A stretch of 64,000 nucleotides of DNA, taken from contig SVPP01000004.1 in assembly GCA_015065765.1 (NCBI GenBank), positions 1 through 64,000 on the forward strand. The letters run 5' to 3'. This DNA comes from Oscillospiraceae bacterium. Its GTDB lineage: Bacteria > Bacillota > Clostridia > Oscillospirales > Acutalibacteraceae. The position numbers and the translations under genes are program-made. Below, in pieces: positions 1 through 7,959 of this stretch (positions are counted from its first letter, which is position 1; every line of letters begins with the position of its first letter). The notes beneath the pieces were generated by a model that ran no database searches, was not told the origin of the DNA, and saw only the letters and a list, made by a program, of their open reading frames with translations.

Positions 1-83
1 GTTGGTAGCCGTTTTTACTATAGCAGAATGGAGTTTTTTTGTCACCTTAACTTGTTTTTTTCTGACACTAAAGTCCGTACATT

Positions 84-110
84 CCACCTGCATAGCAGGT
101 GGTTTTTTTA
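84..110 (+). terminator. Rho-independent terminator of an upstream + strand transcript
   Basis: An 8-bp perfect stem (84-91 with 95-102, loop ATA) is followed by seven Ts. It ends a rightward transcript. The first 80 bases contain no gene I can recognise, so the upstream gene lies outside the window or is non-coding. Confidence 0.8.
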
Positions 111-121
111 TTCGGCATAAT

Positions 122-153
122 AAAAAATGCAGGGTTTACACCCTGCATTTTTT
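122..153 (-). terminator. Terminator for the ceramidase-like gene
   Basis: The stem ATGCAGGG (127-134) pairs with CCCTGCAT (141-148). It is flanked by an A tract on the left (a U tract when read leftwards) and a T tract on the right, so it can work in both directions. It lies 10 bp past the stop codon of the leftward gene at 163. Confidence 0.85.
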
Positions 154-162
154 CGTTTAATT

Positions 163-1890
163 TTATCTTACTGAATCATAGAGTTCGTAGAACTTGCCGT
201 AGATATCTGATGCTGCGTGACCGCCGATTGATGTAAGACCCCAGCTGTCACCGAATGAGAGTTCATCATATTCTGCATCGTAGTTAAGGCGGAGGTATAC
301 GAAATCATCGTCAGCCATGATGTAACCGAGAGCATCGTTTACAAGGTCGAATACGAGGATTTCATCGTTTTCGTCTGCAATCATTTCGTAAGCACTCTTA
401 TACTTGAATCCTTCCATTGTAGGTCCGCCTACGATAAGCTCTGCATATGTTTCACCGGGGCAAAGAACGATTTTGATGTCTTTACCAAGCTCCATGTAGC
501 CTACTTCTGTTGATGCTACGATGTTGCCGTCCTTGTCTTCATACATTACGTTGTTTGCAAGTGAAAGTTTACCGAATGCTCTGTAAACGCCGTTTTCAAC
601 GGGAACAAGGTATTCTGTAAGCTTAACGTTGAGGATAGGCTCAACTACTTTGATTTCTGCTTCAAAGCCACCTTCGTACCAAGGTGTATAGCCTTCGCTG
701 TCTTTTGCGAGAGCTTCTCTTTCTTCATCGATAATATCTGATGCAAGAATTTCTTCCTCTGTCATACCGATAGCAAGAAGCATGTAGCCGATTTCCTGAC
801 CGTAACGGATTGTGCAGTCAACTCTGTCCATATCAAGACCGTCATTTGAATAGTGCTGGTCTTCTGTGTATGTACCTACTGCACCCTGAATGTAGATGAA
901 GTTGTAGCCTGCTTCGTTGATTACTTCTTCTGTATAATAAACAAAGTCAGATGTGATAATCTTTGTGCCGTAACCGATTGTTTCGGGATGGCAACCAAAG
1001 TTTGCAAGAACTGTACCCTTTGAGCCGTCATCAGGTGTGAACATAATGCGATACATGTAATCAATCATGATATCGGGGTTCGTACGGTCGCGTACATAAT
1101 CGTCGATATCTGTTTTTGCAAATGTCATTGTACCTGTTTTCATGTTTGCTACTGCTTCCTTAGCGCATGCTGCAGTCTGGTCAGCAATTGTTTTGAGAAG
1201 CTTTGTATCAACAGGATCACAAAGAGTGCTTGCATCAAGCTCAAAGAAAGCACCAAGAAGGTTCTGAATTACATGACCGAATGTGTCAGTGTAGATACCC
1301 TGTGTGTCAATACCGCTGTGAACATGAGTTGCTGAAACGTTGATGCTTGTAACTTTAACACCGGGAAGAGCTGCGAGAACAGCCTTTCTGATGTTTCTTA
1401 CATCGTCGTTCGCAAGACCGAGACAGTCAACTGCTGCAAGGATTGAAACGCCTCTGCCTGAGCCGTCATCCATTGCGATAAGTCTTACCTTAAGGTCATC
1501 AATGCATTCTGAAAGCTGGAGGTTAATATCATAACCGCCTTTGTAATACTTGCCCTCTGAGAAGTCATCGGGAAGAATTGATGCCTGAGCATAGCCGAGA
1601 GACCATTTTGCACCTTCTGCGGGAGCATCGATAAACTTATCGTTACCTGCAAGGAAGTTGTCACTCTTATGAGTTGAAGGATCCTGAATCTTCACTGTTG
1701 CAGGAAGAATTGTTGAAATTCCGTCAAGAAGGAAATCAACGATTGCATTGAGTGTATCAGAAACAAACTCTGCAAAGCCTGCTTTGAAAGATGAGCCTTC
1801 GCTTCCGTCTGTTGCTGAAACTGTAACGGGTGTGAGGAGCATTACTGCACACAGAACAACCGCTATAATTTTCTTGATTTTTTTGTTCAT
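163..1890 (-). CDS. Secreted neutral/alkaline ceramidase-like hydrolase
   Basis: A 575-residue protein with a clear Sec signal peptide (KK-rich start, hydrophobic residues about 8-20, cleavage near VSA-TD). The ceramidase-family signature SATHVHSG is at 186-193, and a second conserved block, NFGCHPETIG, near residue 300 resembles the His-containing segment of the zinc site. Neutral ceramidases hydrolyse the N-acyl bond of ceramide, but many bacterial relatives of this length have unproven substrates, so lipid amidase activity is inferred. It is monocistronic, with its own promoter (1930-1958) and terminator. The C-terminal third lacks an obvious known domain. Confidence 0.72.
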   Translation of the reverse strand: MNKKIKKIIAVVLCAVMLLTPVTVSATDGSEGSSFKAGFAEFVSDTLNAIVDFLLDGISTILPATVKIQDPSTHKSDNFLAGNDKFIDAPAEGAKWSLGYAQASILPDDFSEGKYYKGGYDINLQLSECIDDLKVRLIAMDDGSGRGVSILAAVDCLGLANDDVRNIRKAVLAALPGVKVTSINVSATHVHSGIDTQGIYTDTFGHVIQNLLGAFFELDASTLCDPVDTKLLKTIADQTAACAKEAVANMKTGTMTFAKTDIDDYVRDRTNPDIMIDYMYRIMFTPDDGSKGTVLANFGCHPETIGYGTKIITSDFVYYTEEVINEAGYNFIYIQGAVGTYTEDQHYSNDGLDMDRVDCTIRYGQEIGYMLLAIGMTEEEILASDIIDEEREALAKDSEGYTPWYEGGFEAEIKVVEPILNVKLTEYLVPVENGVYRAFGKLSLANNVMYEDKDGNIVASTEVGYMELGKDIKIVLCPGETYAELIVGGPTMEGFKYKSAYEMIADENDEILVFDLVNDALGYIMADDDFVYLRLNYDAEYDELSFGDSWGLTSIGGHAASDIYGKFYELYDSVR

Positions 1891-1929
1891 TTGTTTTCAC
1901 TGCCTTTCTGAAAATAAATATGCAGATAA

Positions 1930-1958
1930 ATTATATCACCTAATTTTGCCAATTGCAA
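1930..1958 (-). promoter_or_regulatory. Sigma-A promoter of the ceramidase-like gene
   Basis: On the minus strand, TTGCAA (1953-1958) and TATAAT (1930-1935) are separated by 17 bp, about 40 bp upstream of the start codon. Confidence 0.7.
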
Positions 1959-2004
1959 CAGTAGATATGTAAATTTTCAAAAATAAATAAAAAACTAACT
2001 TAAA

Positions 2005-2048
2005 AACCACCGTGATTCTTCGCTTTGCTCAAGAATAACACGGTGGTT
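2005..2048 (-). terminator. Long hairpin terminator built on a palindromic repeat
   Basis: CCACCGTG (2007-2014) pairs with CACGGTGG (2039-2046), and ATTCTT (2015-2020) pairs with AAGAAT (2031-2036) inside it. A and T tracts flank the structure, so it can end the leftward acyl-CoA ligase gene (stop at 2060). The inner part resembles the dispersed bacterial palindrome of the ATTCTTCGC...GCTCAAGAAT type. Confidence 0.7.
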
Positions 2049-2059
2049 TTATTTAAGAC

Positions 2060-3709
2060 TCAGTTGTTATATTTTCTTCTGATTTTGAGTGTTGTTGTTT
2101 TTGGGAATTCTGTGTCACGGACGACAGTCTTGCCTATCTTTTTGAAAGAAGGCATTTTTGCGTTGAATTCCTTCATATCCTTTTTAAGCTGTTCCTCAGC
2201 ATCAGGATATTCTGCAGTATCAAGATAGAATTCACCGACAATTATATCATTTTCCTCATAGACAAGAACTTCCTTGACATAGTCGAATCTTACGAGCTTG
2301 TCTTCAAGCTCTTCGGGAGATACATTTTTACCGCCCTTTGTAACAATAAGATTCTTCTTTCTGCCTACATAATAAAGGAAGCCGTCTTCATCCATTCTGC
2401 CGAAGTCGCCTGTCTTGAACCATTCACCGTCAAATACAGATGCTGTAGCTTCAGGGTCATCGTAATAACCCATCATTACGTTTTCGCCTCTGACGTAAAT
2501 TTCACCTACACCCTCTTCATTGGGCTCATTGATTTTTACCTCACAGCAAGGAAGAGGAAGTCCCACACTGCCGAACTTGAAGTTATCCTGTCTGTTACAT
2601 GTAACCGCAGGAGAACATTCTGTTGTGCCGTAGCCGTTGATGATAAGAATACCGATATCGTAGAAGAACTGCTCATGCTTCGGGTCAAGTGCTGCACCGC
2701 CGCAGATAATCATGTTAAGATTTCCGCCCAGGTTATCATGAACTGTCTTGAAGAGCTTTCTTCTTCTGTCAATACCGAACTTCATAAGAAGTCTGCTGAT
2801 TTTAATACCCTTCTGAAGAATTTCTTCTCTGCCCTGTTTCTTTGCAGTTTTCCAGATTCGGTCATAGATTGTTTCAACTGCAAGAGGTACACCTGAGAAA
2901 TTGTAGGGATTATATTTCATCATGTCATTCTGAATATTCTTGATACTCTGACAGATGTAGCCGTATTCGGTGAGGAGATAACATGAGAATAGTGCTGAAA
3001 CCCATGAATAAGTATGGTTAAGAGGAAGGAAACCGATAGCATGACGGCCGCTGAGAACTCTGCATGATGCAACAGCGTCCGATGTAAGGTTCTTGTGAGA
3101 AAGCATAACACCCTTGCTTCTGCCTGTTGTGCCTGAAGTGTAAACGATACAAGCCATGTCTTCGCCTTTTACTTCCGCATCCACGCCCTGAGTGTTACCC
3201 TTTGCAATGCTTTCAAGGCCCTTTTCATAATATTCTGAGAAATTGTCAAAGTTGAATTCCTGCATTTTGTGCATGCCTTCAACCTTATAAATATCTTCAA
3301 GAACATCACTGAATTCTGTCTCGTAGAAAATAGCATCACAGTGGCAGTTGATAAGCTGTTTTGCAAGGTCTTCTGCACCAAGCTTACTGTCAAGAGGCAC
3401 TGCAACGTTACCGCTTACCATAACAGCATAGTAACCTACAATCCATTCATAACTGTTTTCTGAAAGGAATGCAATCTTCTTTTTGTCTGTTATGCCGTTA
3501 TCGTAGAGATACTGTGCAATACCACTGATATCCTTCCATGTCATGTTGAAGGTTTTTGTATGCTCTACCCTCTTCTTATCATGGAAAATAAACTGTTTGT
3601 GGTCTTTGCCTTTTTCCGTACCGTAAAGAATAATCTCTTTGACTGTGTTGAGATCAGGGATGTTAGCCAATTTAACTTTCTTTTTCATGTCTTCCTCCGA
3701 AAAAATCAT
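2060..3709 (-). CDS. AMP-forming acyl-CoA ligase (FadD-like)
   Basis: A 549-residue member of the ANL adenylating superfamily. The phosphate-binding motif YTSGTTGRSKGV is near residue 190, the GYGTTE motif near 355, and the hinge-type TGDFGRMDEDGFLYYVGR near 430. The C-terminal catalytic-lysine region reads PKTTTLKIRR, so lysine is present but the usual NxxGK spacing is altered. The family activates carboxylic acids with ATP and transfers them to CoA. A long-chain fatty acid substrate is a family-level inference. The gene stands alone, starts at ATG behind CGGAGGAAG, and ends at the hairpin at 2005-2048. Confidence 0.82.
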   Translation of the reverse strand: MIFSEEDMKKKVKLANIPDLNTVKEIILYGTEKGKDHKQFIFHDKKRVEHTKTFNMTWKDISGIAQYLYDNGITDKKKIAFLSENSYEWIVGYYAVMVSGNVAVPLDSKLGAEDLAKQLINCHCDAIFYETEFSDVLEDIYKVEGMHKMQEFNFDNFSEYYEKGLESIAKGNTQGVDAEVKGEDMACIVYTSGTTGRSKGVMLSHKNLTSDAVASCRVLSGRHAIGFLPLNHTYSWVSALFSCYLLTEYGYICQSIKNIQNDMMKYNPYNFSGVPLAVETIYDRIWKTAKKQGREEILQKGIKISRLLMKFGIDRRRKLFKTVHDNLGGNLNMIICGGAALDPKHEQFFYDIGILIINGYGTTECSPAVTCNRQDNFKFGSVGLPLPCCEVKINEPNEEGVGEIYVRGENVMMGYYDDPEATASVFDGEWFKTGDFGRMDEDGFLYYVGRKKNLIVTKGGKNVSPEELEDKLVRFDYVKEVLVYEENDIIVGEFYLDTAEYPDAEEQLKKDMKEFNAKMPSFKKIGKTVVRDTEFPKTTTLKIRRKYNN

Positions 3710-3841
3710 TTTTTCACACGTACAACATTATATACTAAAACTTCAAGTTTATTTTTCCTGAATAGAAATTTGCTGTTTATTAAAAATTCTTAAGATTTTT
3801 TTATTCTTTTATCATTTTTGTGAACAAAGAATTAACATTCT

Positions 3842-4591
3842 CTATTTATCTTCAATTATTTTTCTAATCTTATGGGGATTTCTCGTTGTGATGTTATCAG
3901 GAGAAAGCAAAAGAATTTCAAACAGTTCTGTTTTACTGTCAACTGTCCAGATTGACACAAGAAGTCCGTTTTCATGAAAAGCTTCAACTAATTCTGAGGA
4001 TGCGTTATTTTTATTGAAGTTGATACCTATCGCACCTGCTTCTTTTACTCTTTGGACAAGTGACAACAGATATTCCTCACTGTGCTTTGTGGGATTTTCA
4101 ACATCAATATTGAGATAATAGTCAACACTTGTTTTTCTTGCATTTTCTACAAACTCATCTTTTATTCCTGTGAAAAAAATCCTGTCAGAAATGCCGTATT
4201 TTTCGGCAAGAGGCTTTACCTTTTCAAGATGCAGATCACTCTTTGCATCCACATTTACTTTAAGATTTGCGTATTCGCTTACCTTTCTGAATGCCTCGTC
4301 AAGTGTTACCTCTCCACCCTTCGGCTCATCGTGGCAAAGAACAGGATTACCACTTTTATCAAAATTCAGATCGAATTCCACTATATCTGCACCGTTTTCA
4401 TAGCCCTTTTCAATTGATTCAAGTGAATTTTCTTTTGTGCCTTCGCAGCCCGTATGAGCTGTATAAGTAAAATTTGCCGGCAAGTTAAATTCTGCGTTTT
4501 TCAATTCATTCATTTCAATCACTCCGTAAGCTGCAATAATTATAAGGACTGCAATTATTATGAAAATAACAATTTTGAAAGTTTTTTTCAT
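3842..4591 (-). CDS. Membrane-anchored GDPD-family protein with altered active-site motif
   Basis: A 249-residue protein with an uncleaved N-terminal membrane helix (about 6-27) and an extracytoplasmic GDPD TIM barrel. Family landmarks are ENSLES, EFDLNF (metal-binding E-x-D) and CHDEP. The canonical HRG motif reads HTG, so the conserved arginine is replaced by threonine. GDPDs cleave glycerophosphodiesters to glycerol-3-phosphate and an alcohol, and loss of the Arg makes activity uncertain. The ribosome binding site is GGCGGTG. A strong promoter lies directly upstream, divergent from the GH29 gene. Confidence 0.72.
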   Translation of the reverse strand: MKKTFKIVIFIIIAVLIIIAAYGVIEMNELKNAEFNLPANFTYTAHTGCEGTKENSLESIEKGYENGADIVEFDLNFDKSGNPVLCHDEPKGGEVTLDEAFRKVSEYANLKVNVDAKSDLHLEKVKPLAEKYGISDRIFFTGIKDEFVENARKTSVDYYLNIDVENPTKHSEEYLLSLVQRVKEAGAIGINFNKNNASSELVEAFHENGLLVSIWTVDSKTELFEILLLSPDNITTRNPHKIRKIIEDK

Positions 4592-4615
4592 TTTTTCACA
4601 CCGCCTTTCTGCTAA

Positions 4616-4644
4616 ATTGTATCAATATAAGTTCAGTTTGTCAA
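4616..4644 (-). promoter_or_regulatory. Promoter of the membrane GDPD gene
   Basis: On the minus strand, a consensus TTGACA (4639-4644) and TACAAT (4616-4621) are separated by 17 bp. Confidence 0.8.
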
Positions 4645-4663
4645 ACTGTATAAAAAAATCCTG

Positions 4664-4692
4664 TTGTAATATTTACGTATTGATGATAAAAT
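4664..4692 (+). promoter_or_regulatory. Promoter of the GH29 fucosidase gene
   Basis: TTGTAA (4664-4669) and TAAAAT (4687-4692) are 17 bp apart, ending about 30 bp before the start codon. It is back to back with the GDPD promoter. Confidence 0.65.
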
Positions 4693-4723
4693 AGTAAAAA
4701 GATTTTTGAAAGAGGCGGAACGT

Positions 4724-5734
4724 GTGGATAACAGAGAATGGTTTAAAAATGCAGAATACGGAATGATGGCTCACTGGGGCTTGTACTCACTTCTCGGCGG
4801 TGAATACAAAGGCAGAAGAGTTCTCGATTACGCCGAGTGGATTCAGAGCTACATGGCAATACCCAACAAAGAATATGAACAGTATGCGAAAATTTTCAAT
4901 CCGATTTATTTCAACGCAGATGAATGGATTCGTCTTGCAAAGGAATGCGGCATGAAATATTTTGTTTTCACTTCAAAGCACCATGACGGCTTTGCAATGT
5001 TCAAAAGCGAAGCTGATAAATATAATATCGTTGATGCCACGCCCTTCGGCAGAGATGTTGTAGCTGAGCTGGGTGAAGCTTGTTACAAACACGGTTTAAA
5101 ATTCGGTCTCTACTATTCTCAGGAGCTTGATTGGCACCATTTTCACGGTGGCGGATACGATAATTTTGCAGGTTGCTCAGGCGTTTCGTGGGATAACTCA
5201 TGGGATTTTCCCGACAGAGAAAAAAAGGATTTTTCAATCTGTTTTGAAGAAAAGATAAAACCTCAGGTGAAAGAAATTCTTACAAAATACGGAGACCTGT
5301 GCCTTATCTGGTTTGATGTTCCTCACACAATCACACCTGAACAGAGCCTTGAACTCAACGGTCTTGTTAAAACGTACCAGCCTGACTGCCTTATAAATTC
5401 CCGAATCGGTAACGGAGCTTATGACTATGTATCTCTCGGTGACAACGAATATCCTACCGAGTTCAAAGAATCCGAAAATTCTGACCCTAACAGCCTTGAC
5501 GGCTTCAAATATTCTCCCTACGGTCTTTACGAAACTGCAGGAACACTCAATTCTTCATGGGGATACAAGTATTATGACCAGAACTGGGTGACTCCCGAGG
5601 AAATTGCAGAGAGAAGAAAAAACCTCAACTCTCTCGGCGTGAATTATCTTCTCAATATCGGACCTGACCATTTAGGACGAATCCCCTCTTTCTCAGTTGA
5701 AGCATTAAGAAAAGCAACAGAATTAATGAAATAA
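4724..5734 (+). CDS. GH29 alpha-L-fucosidase (cytoplasmic)
   Basis: A 336-residue protein counted from the GTG at 4724. I chose this start because AGAGGCGG (4711-4718) lies at ribosome-binding distance; the in-frame TTG at 4706 has no such site. GH29 features are GMMAHWGLYS near the N-terminus, YFVFTSKHHDGF, FGLYYSQELDWHH and LIWFDVP, whose Asp matches the family nucleophile. The enzyme removes alpha-linked L-fucose from glycans with retention. There is no signal peptide, so it probably acts on imported fucosides. A second fucosidase (GH95) is at 53.7 kb. The C-terminal beta-sandwich of longer GH29 enzymes is missing. Confidence 0.88.
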   Translation: MDNREWFKNAEYGMMAHWGLYSLLGGEYKGRRVLDYAEWIQSYMAIPNKEYEQYAKIFNPIYFNADEWIRLAKECGMKYFVFTSKHHDGFAMFKSEADKYNIVDATPFGRDVVAELGEACYKHGLKFGLYYSQELDWHHFHGGGYDNFAGCSGVSWDNSWDFPDREKKDFSICFEEKIKPQVKEILTKYGDLCLIWFDVPHTITPEQSLELNGLVKTYQPDCLINSRIGNGAYDYVSLGDNEYPTEFKESENSDPNSLDGFKYSPYGLYETAGTLNSSWGYKYYDQNWVTPEEIAERRKNLNSLGVNYLLNIGPDHLGRIPSFSVEALRKATELMK

Positions 5735-5740
5735 AAAAAT

Positions 5741-5780
5741 AAAGCCGTGAAGTTTCGCGAAACTTCACGGCTTTGTTTTT
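5741..5780. terminator. Bidirectional terminator between convergent genes
   Basis: A perfect 15-bp inverted repeat (5741-5755 with 5760-5774, loop CGCG), with A residues before and T residues after. It serves the GH29 gene on the + strand and the PQ-loop-like gene on the - strand. Confidence 0.92.
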
Positions 5781-6076
5781 TACTGTTGTGAAATTTTATC
5801 GAGCCTTCTGTTTCTGAAATAGAGAATCAGGTCTGCTCCGACCATCAAAAGATTCAGAACATAGAAAAAGAGAACATACCATTTTTCAGAAATTGACGCC
5901 ATATAACTTTCATTAATAAGCTTTGACGCTATACCGGCAATGTAACCGAAAAATATAAGACACAGAAACCACAGACTTTTTCCTTTTGCCGTTCTTGCTT
6001 TATAGGATTTCACCACATTAAACGGCCATGAAAAGCCAAAGCTGACTATCATTATAACCTCTAAAATATCCGACAT
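5780..6076 (-). CDS. Small three-helix membrane protein, PQ-loop/SemiSWEET-like
   Basis: A 98-residue hydrophobic protein with about three membrane segments (roughly 5-22, 35-53, 66-86) and a positively charged tail. The N-terminal segment WPFNVVKSYKARTAKGKSLWF follows the P-x-x-x-K...KS layout of PQ-loop repeats, and SemiSWEET transporters have the same three-helix size. Transport of a sugar or other small solute is therefore possible but unproven. It starts 13 bp downstream of the GH71/99-like gene and probably shares its transcript, which would link it to sugar handling. Confidence 0.5.
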   Translation of the reverse strand: MSDILEVIMIVSFGFSWPFNVVKSYKARTAKGKSLWFLCLIFFGYIAGIASKLINESYMASISEKWYVLFFYVLNLLMVGADLILYFRNRRLDKISQQ

Positions 6077-6089
6077 ATCTTTTTATCCT

Positions 6090-7841
6090 TTAATAATTAT
6101 AACAAAGTCTTCCGTATGGCGCTGAATCGCCTTTTGTGTAGAATGAGTAAACGTCGTTATCTGTATAATTATCTGCCCATTTGAATGTAAGGTTTCCGTC
6201 ATACCCTATAACATCTTTTTCTACTGAAAGCATAAGTTTATTTCCCTCAAAATGTATCTCTGCTTCACCGATTTTTTCGTATCCGTTTTCAGTTATTTTC
6301 TCGATATTTGTTTTTCCGTTTTCAGGTGAAGTGCTGTTTACAACATACTCTTCATTTATGAAAAGTGACATCCAGTTTTCGTCTGTTGAAGGCGTGAGAT
6401 TCTCAGCGGTTTCGGCATAGAAATAAAGCTTTTCCACATCCTCTGCAACTTTCATCTTTACAAAATCGTTTCTGCCTGATGTATCGGTAAGTATTCCTGA
6501 ACCGAAATCTCTGCAGTTTCTGTCAGCAATATCGTTCTCATAGTCTTTGTATACTGCTGTGATTTTTTCAGAATCCCACTGTGAAAATTCTCCGTTCATG
6601 TCAATTGTAACATTTTCATTTTTCGCGACTTTACCTGACACACCTTTGAATTTTGCGATATAATTTACCATCTGGAGATAATAATTATCGCCTAAAACAC
6701 CTGCTGACGGCTCTACATCGCGTGATGAGTTTTCATCTGCACAGTCAACAAATATAATGGGCATCCCTTCTTCGGGAGACTGCCTTTGTGCCACCCACTC
6801 ATTGAAGCCTGTTATGAAAATAATATCAGGATTCATTTTTATTGCAAACTCCCACTGCTCAGTAAAGTTGTAACCATAAAGCATAGCATTTTCAGATGTA
6901 TCATTTTCACCGTCATGCCATGAGCGTGTGCGGTCATTTGCTCCGTACCATGCGGTTTTGCTGAAACAAACTGAATCTGAATGCTGGGCAACAGACACGT
7001 TCATAATTTTCACACCGTCTTTTTTGTAAACAGACTGATATGTAAGCACTCTGTCAAACTCCATCCAGGGGAAGCCGTCATTCTTCTTGTTTTCATTGGG
7101 CCACTGATTTGCTTTGATTCTGAAATAATTTTTCACTTCATCCCTCAAAGCTTCATCGTTCTCATCACCTATAATCATAGGTTTTCCGTCAAGTCGGAAC
7201 CAGAGCTCATCTAACTTCGGGTATTTTTCTTTCAGTTCCGCATTGTTATATATTTCATCATAAATTCTGTTCACGGCACTGCCTGAGCCTGAGTTTGTGT
7301 AATAGGCAATCTGGGGCACGTCCCAGCCTTTGAGAAGATATTCATACCATACACCGATAAGCTTCTTCGCAGGCTCTGAATATGTAAAGCCGTTAGTAGT
7401 ATCAATAACAATAAAATCCACAGACGCGTCCGTCAGCATCTGAACATGCTTTCTGTAAACCCATTCATCATCTGCAGAATAATAACCAAGAAGAGGTTCT
7501 CCCCAGAAATGGAACTCCTGCTGATTTCCGCCACCTGCTCTGAGCCATGCTTCTTCAGAGAGCAGTGCTTCAGGATGCTCTTTAACAAGCTTGGAATTGT
7601 CAATAACTCTGTTGCTTCCGTGCTGAGCATGCCAGAGAAAATAGAAAACACCTACTGTTTTTTCAGTATCTCCGTATGATGATATCACATCTCTGCCAAG
7701 AGCATCTGTACAGGAAAGAGAGCCGTTGATTTCTGCTGTTTTTTCTTCAATCAGTCCAGTTCCCACAATGTTAAAAAGGCTCATAAAGCACAACATGATT
7801 GACGTAATAAGTTTTACCCAGAAGCTTTCAAATTTACTCAT
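6090..7841 (-). CDS. Exported glycoside hydrolase-like protein (GH71/GH99-like barrel)
   Basis: A 583-residue protein with an N-terminal membrane or signal helix (about 10-32). The central part reads as a TIM-barrel glycosidase: GVFYFLWHAQHG near 63-74, FHFWGEPLLGYY, DFIVIDTTNG, KPMIIGDEND and FITGFNEWVAQR, with acidic residues in strand-end positions as in GH71/GH99-type enzymes. The last about 150 residues look like an all-beta accessory domain. The substrate is unknown; mannan or other alpha-glycan endo-cleavage is only a family-level suggestion. It has a consensus promoter and is followed by a PQ-loop-like membrane protein. Confidence 0.58.
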   Translation of the reverse strand: MSKFESFWVKLITSIMLCFMSLFNIVGTGLIEEKTAEINGSLSCTDALGRDVISSYGDTEKTVGVFYFLWHAQHGSNRVIDNSKLVKEHPEALLSEEAWLRAGGGNQQEFHFWGEPLLGYYSADDEWVYRKHVQMLTDASVDFIVIDTTNGFTYSEPAKKLIGVWYEYLLKGWDVPQIAYYTNSGSGSAVNRIYDEIYNNAELKEKYPKLDELWFRLDGKPMIIGDENDEALRDEVKNYFRIKANQWPNENKKNDGFPWMEFDRVLTYQSVYKKDGVKIMNVSVAQHSDSVCFSKTAWYGANDRTRSWHDGENDTSENAMLYGYNFTEQWEFAIKMNPDIIFITGFNEWVAQRQSPEEGMPIIFVDCADENSSRDVEPSAGVLGDNYYLQMVNYIAKFKGVSGKVAKNENVTIDMNGEFSQWDSEKITAVYKDYENDIADRNCRDFGSGILTDTSGRNDFVKMKVAEDVEKLYFYAETAENLTPSTDENWMSLFINEEYVVNSTSPENGKTNIEKITENGYEKIGEAEIHFEGNKLMLSVEKDVIGYDGNLTFKWADNYTDNDVYSFYTKGDSAPYGRLCYNY

Positions 7842-7868
7842 AGGAAAATTACCCCCCTACTTGTTTTT

Positions 7869-7897
7869 AGTATATCAACTAAGAGTTTTGTTGTCAA
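7869..7897 (-). promoter_or_regulatory. Promoter of the GH71/99-like gene
   Basis: On the minus strand, TTGACA (7892-7897) and TATACT (7869-7874) have exact 17-bp spacing. It is divergent from the beta-helix gene promoter. Confidence 0.85.
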
Positions 7898-7907
7898 TAA
7901 AAACTGT

Positions 7908-7936
7908 TTGACTTTGCTATACCATAATTGTATAAT
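7908..7936 (+). promoter_or_regulatory. Promoter of the beta-helix gene
   Basis: TTGACT (7908-7913) and TATAAT (7931-7936) are separated by 17 bp, placing the transcript start just before the AAGGAG ribosome binding site. Confidence 0.85.
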
Positions 7937-7959
7937 ATGAGATGAAGGAGTTGGTTAAA

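Noticed and set aside
1-120. A frame open across the first 120 bases
   Set aside because: It runs through a terminator hairpin and reads as low-complexity sequence, so it is not a gene end I can support.
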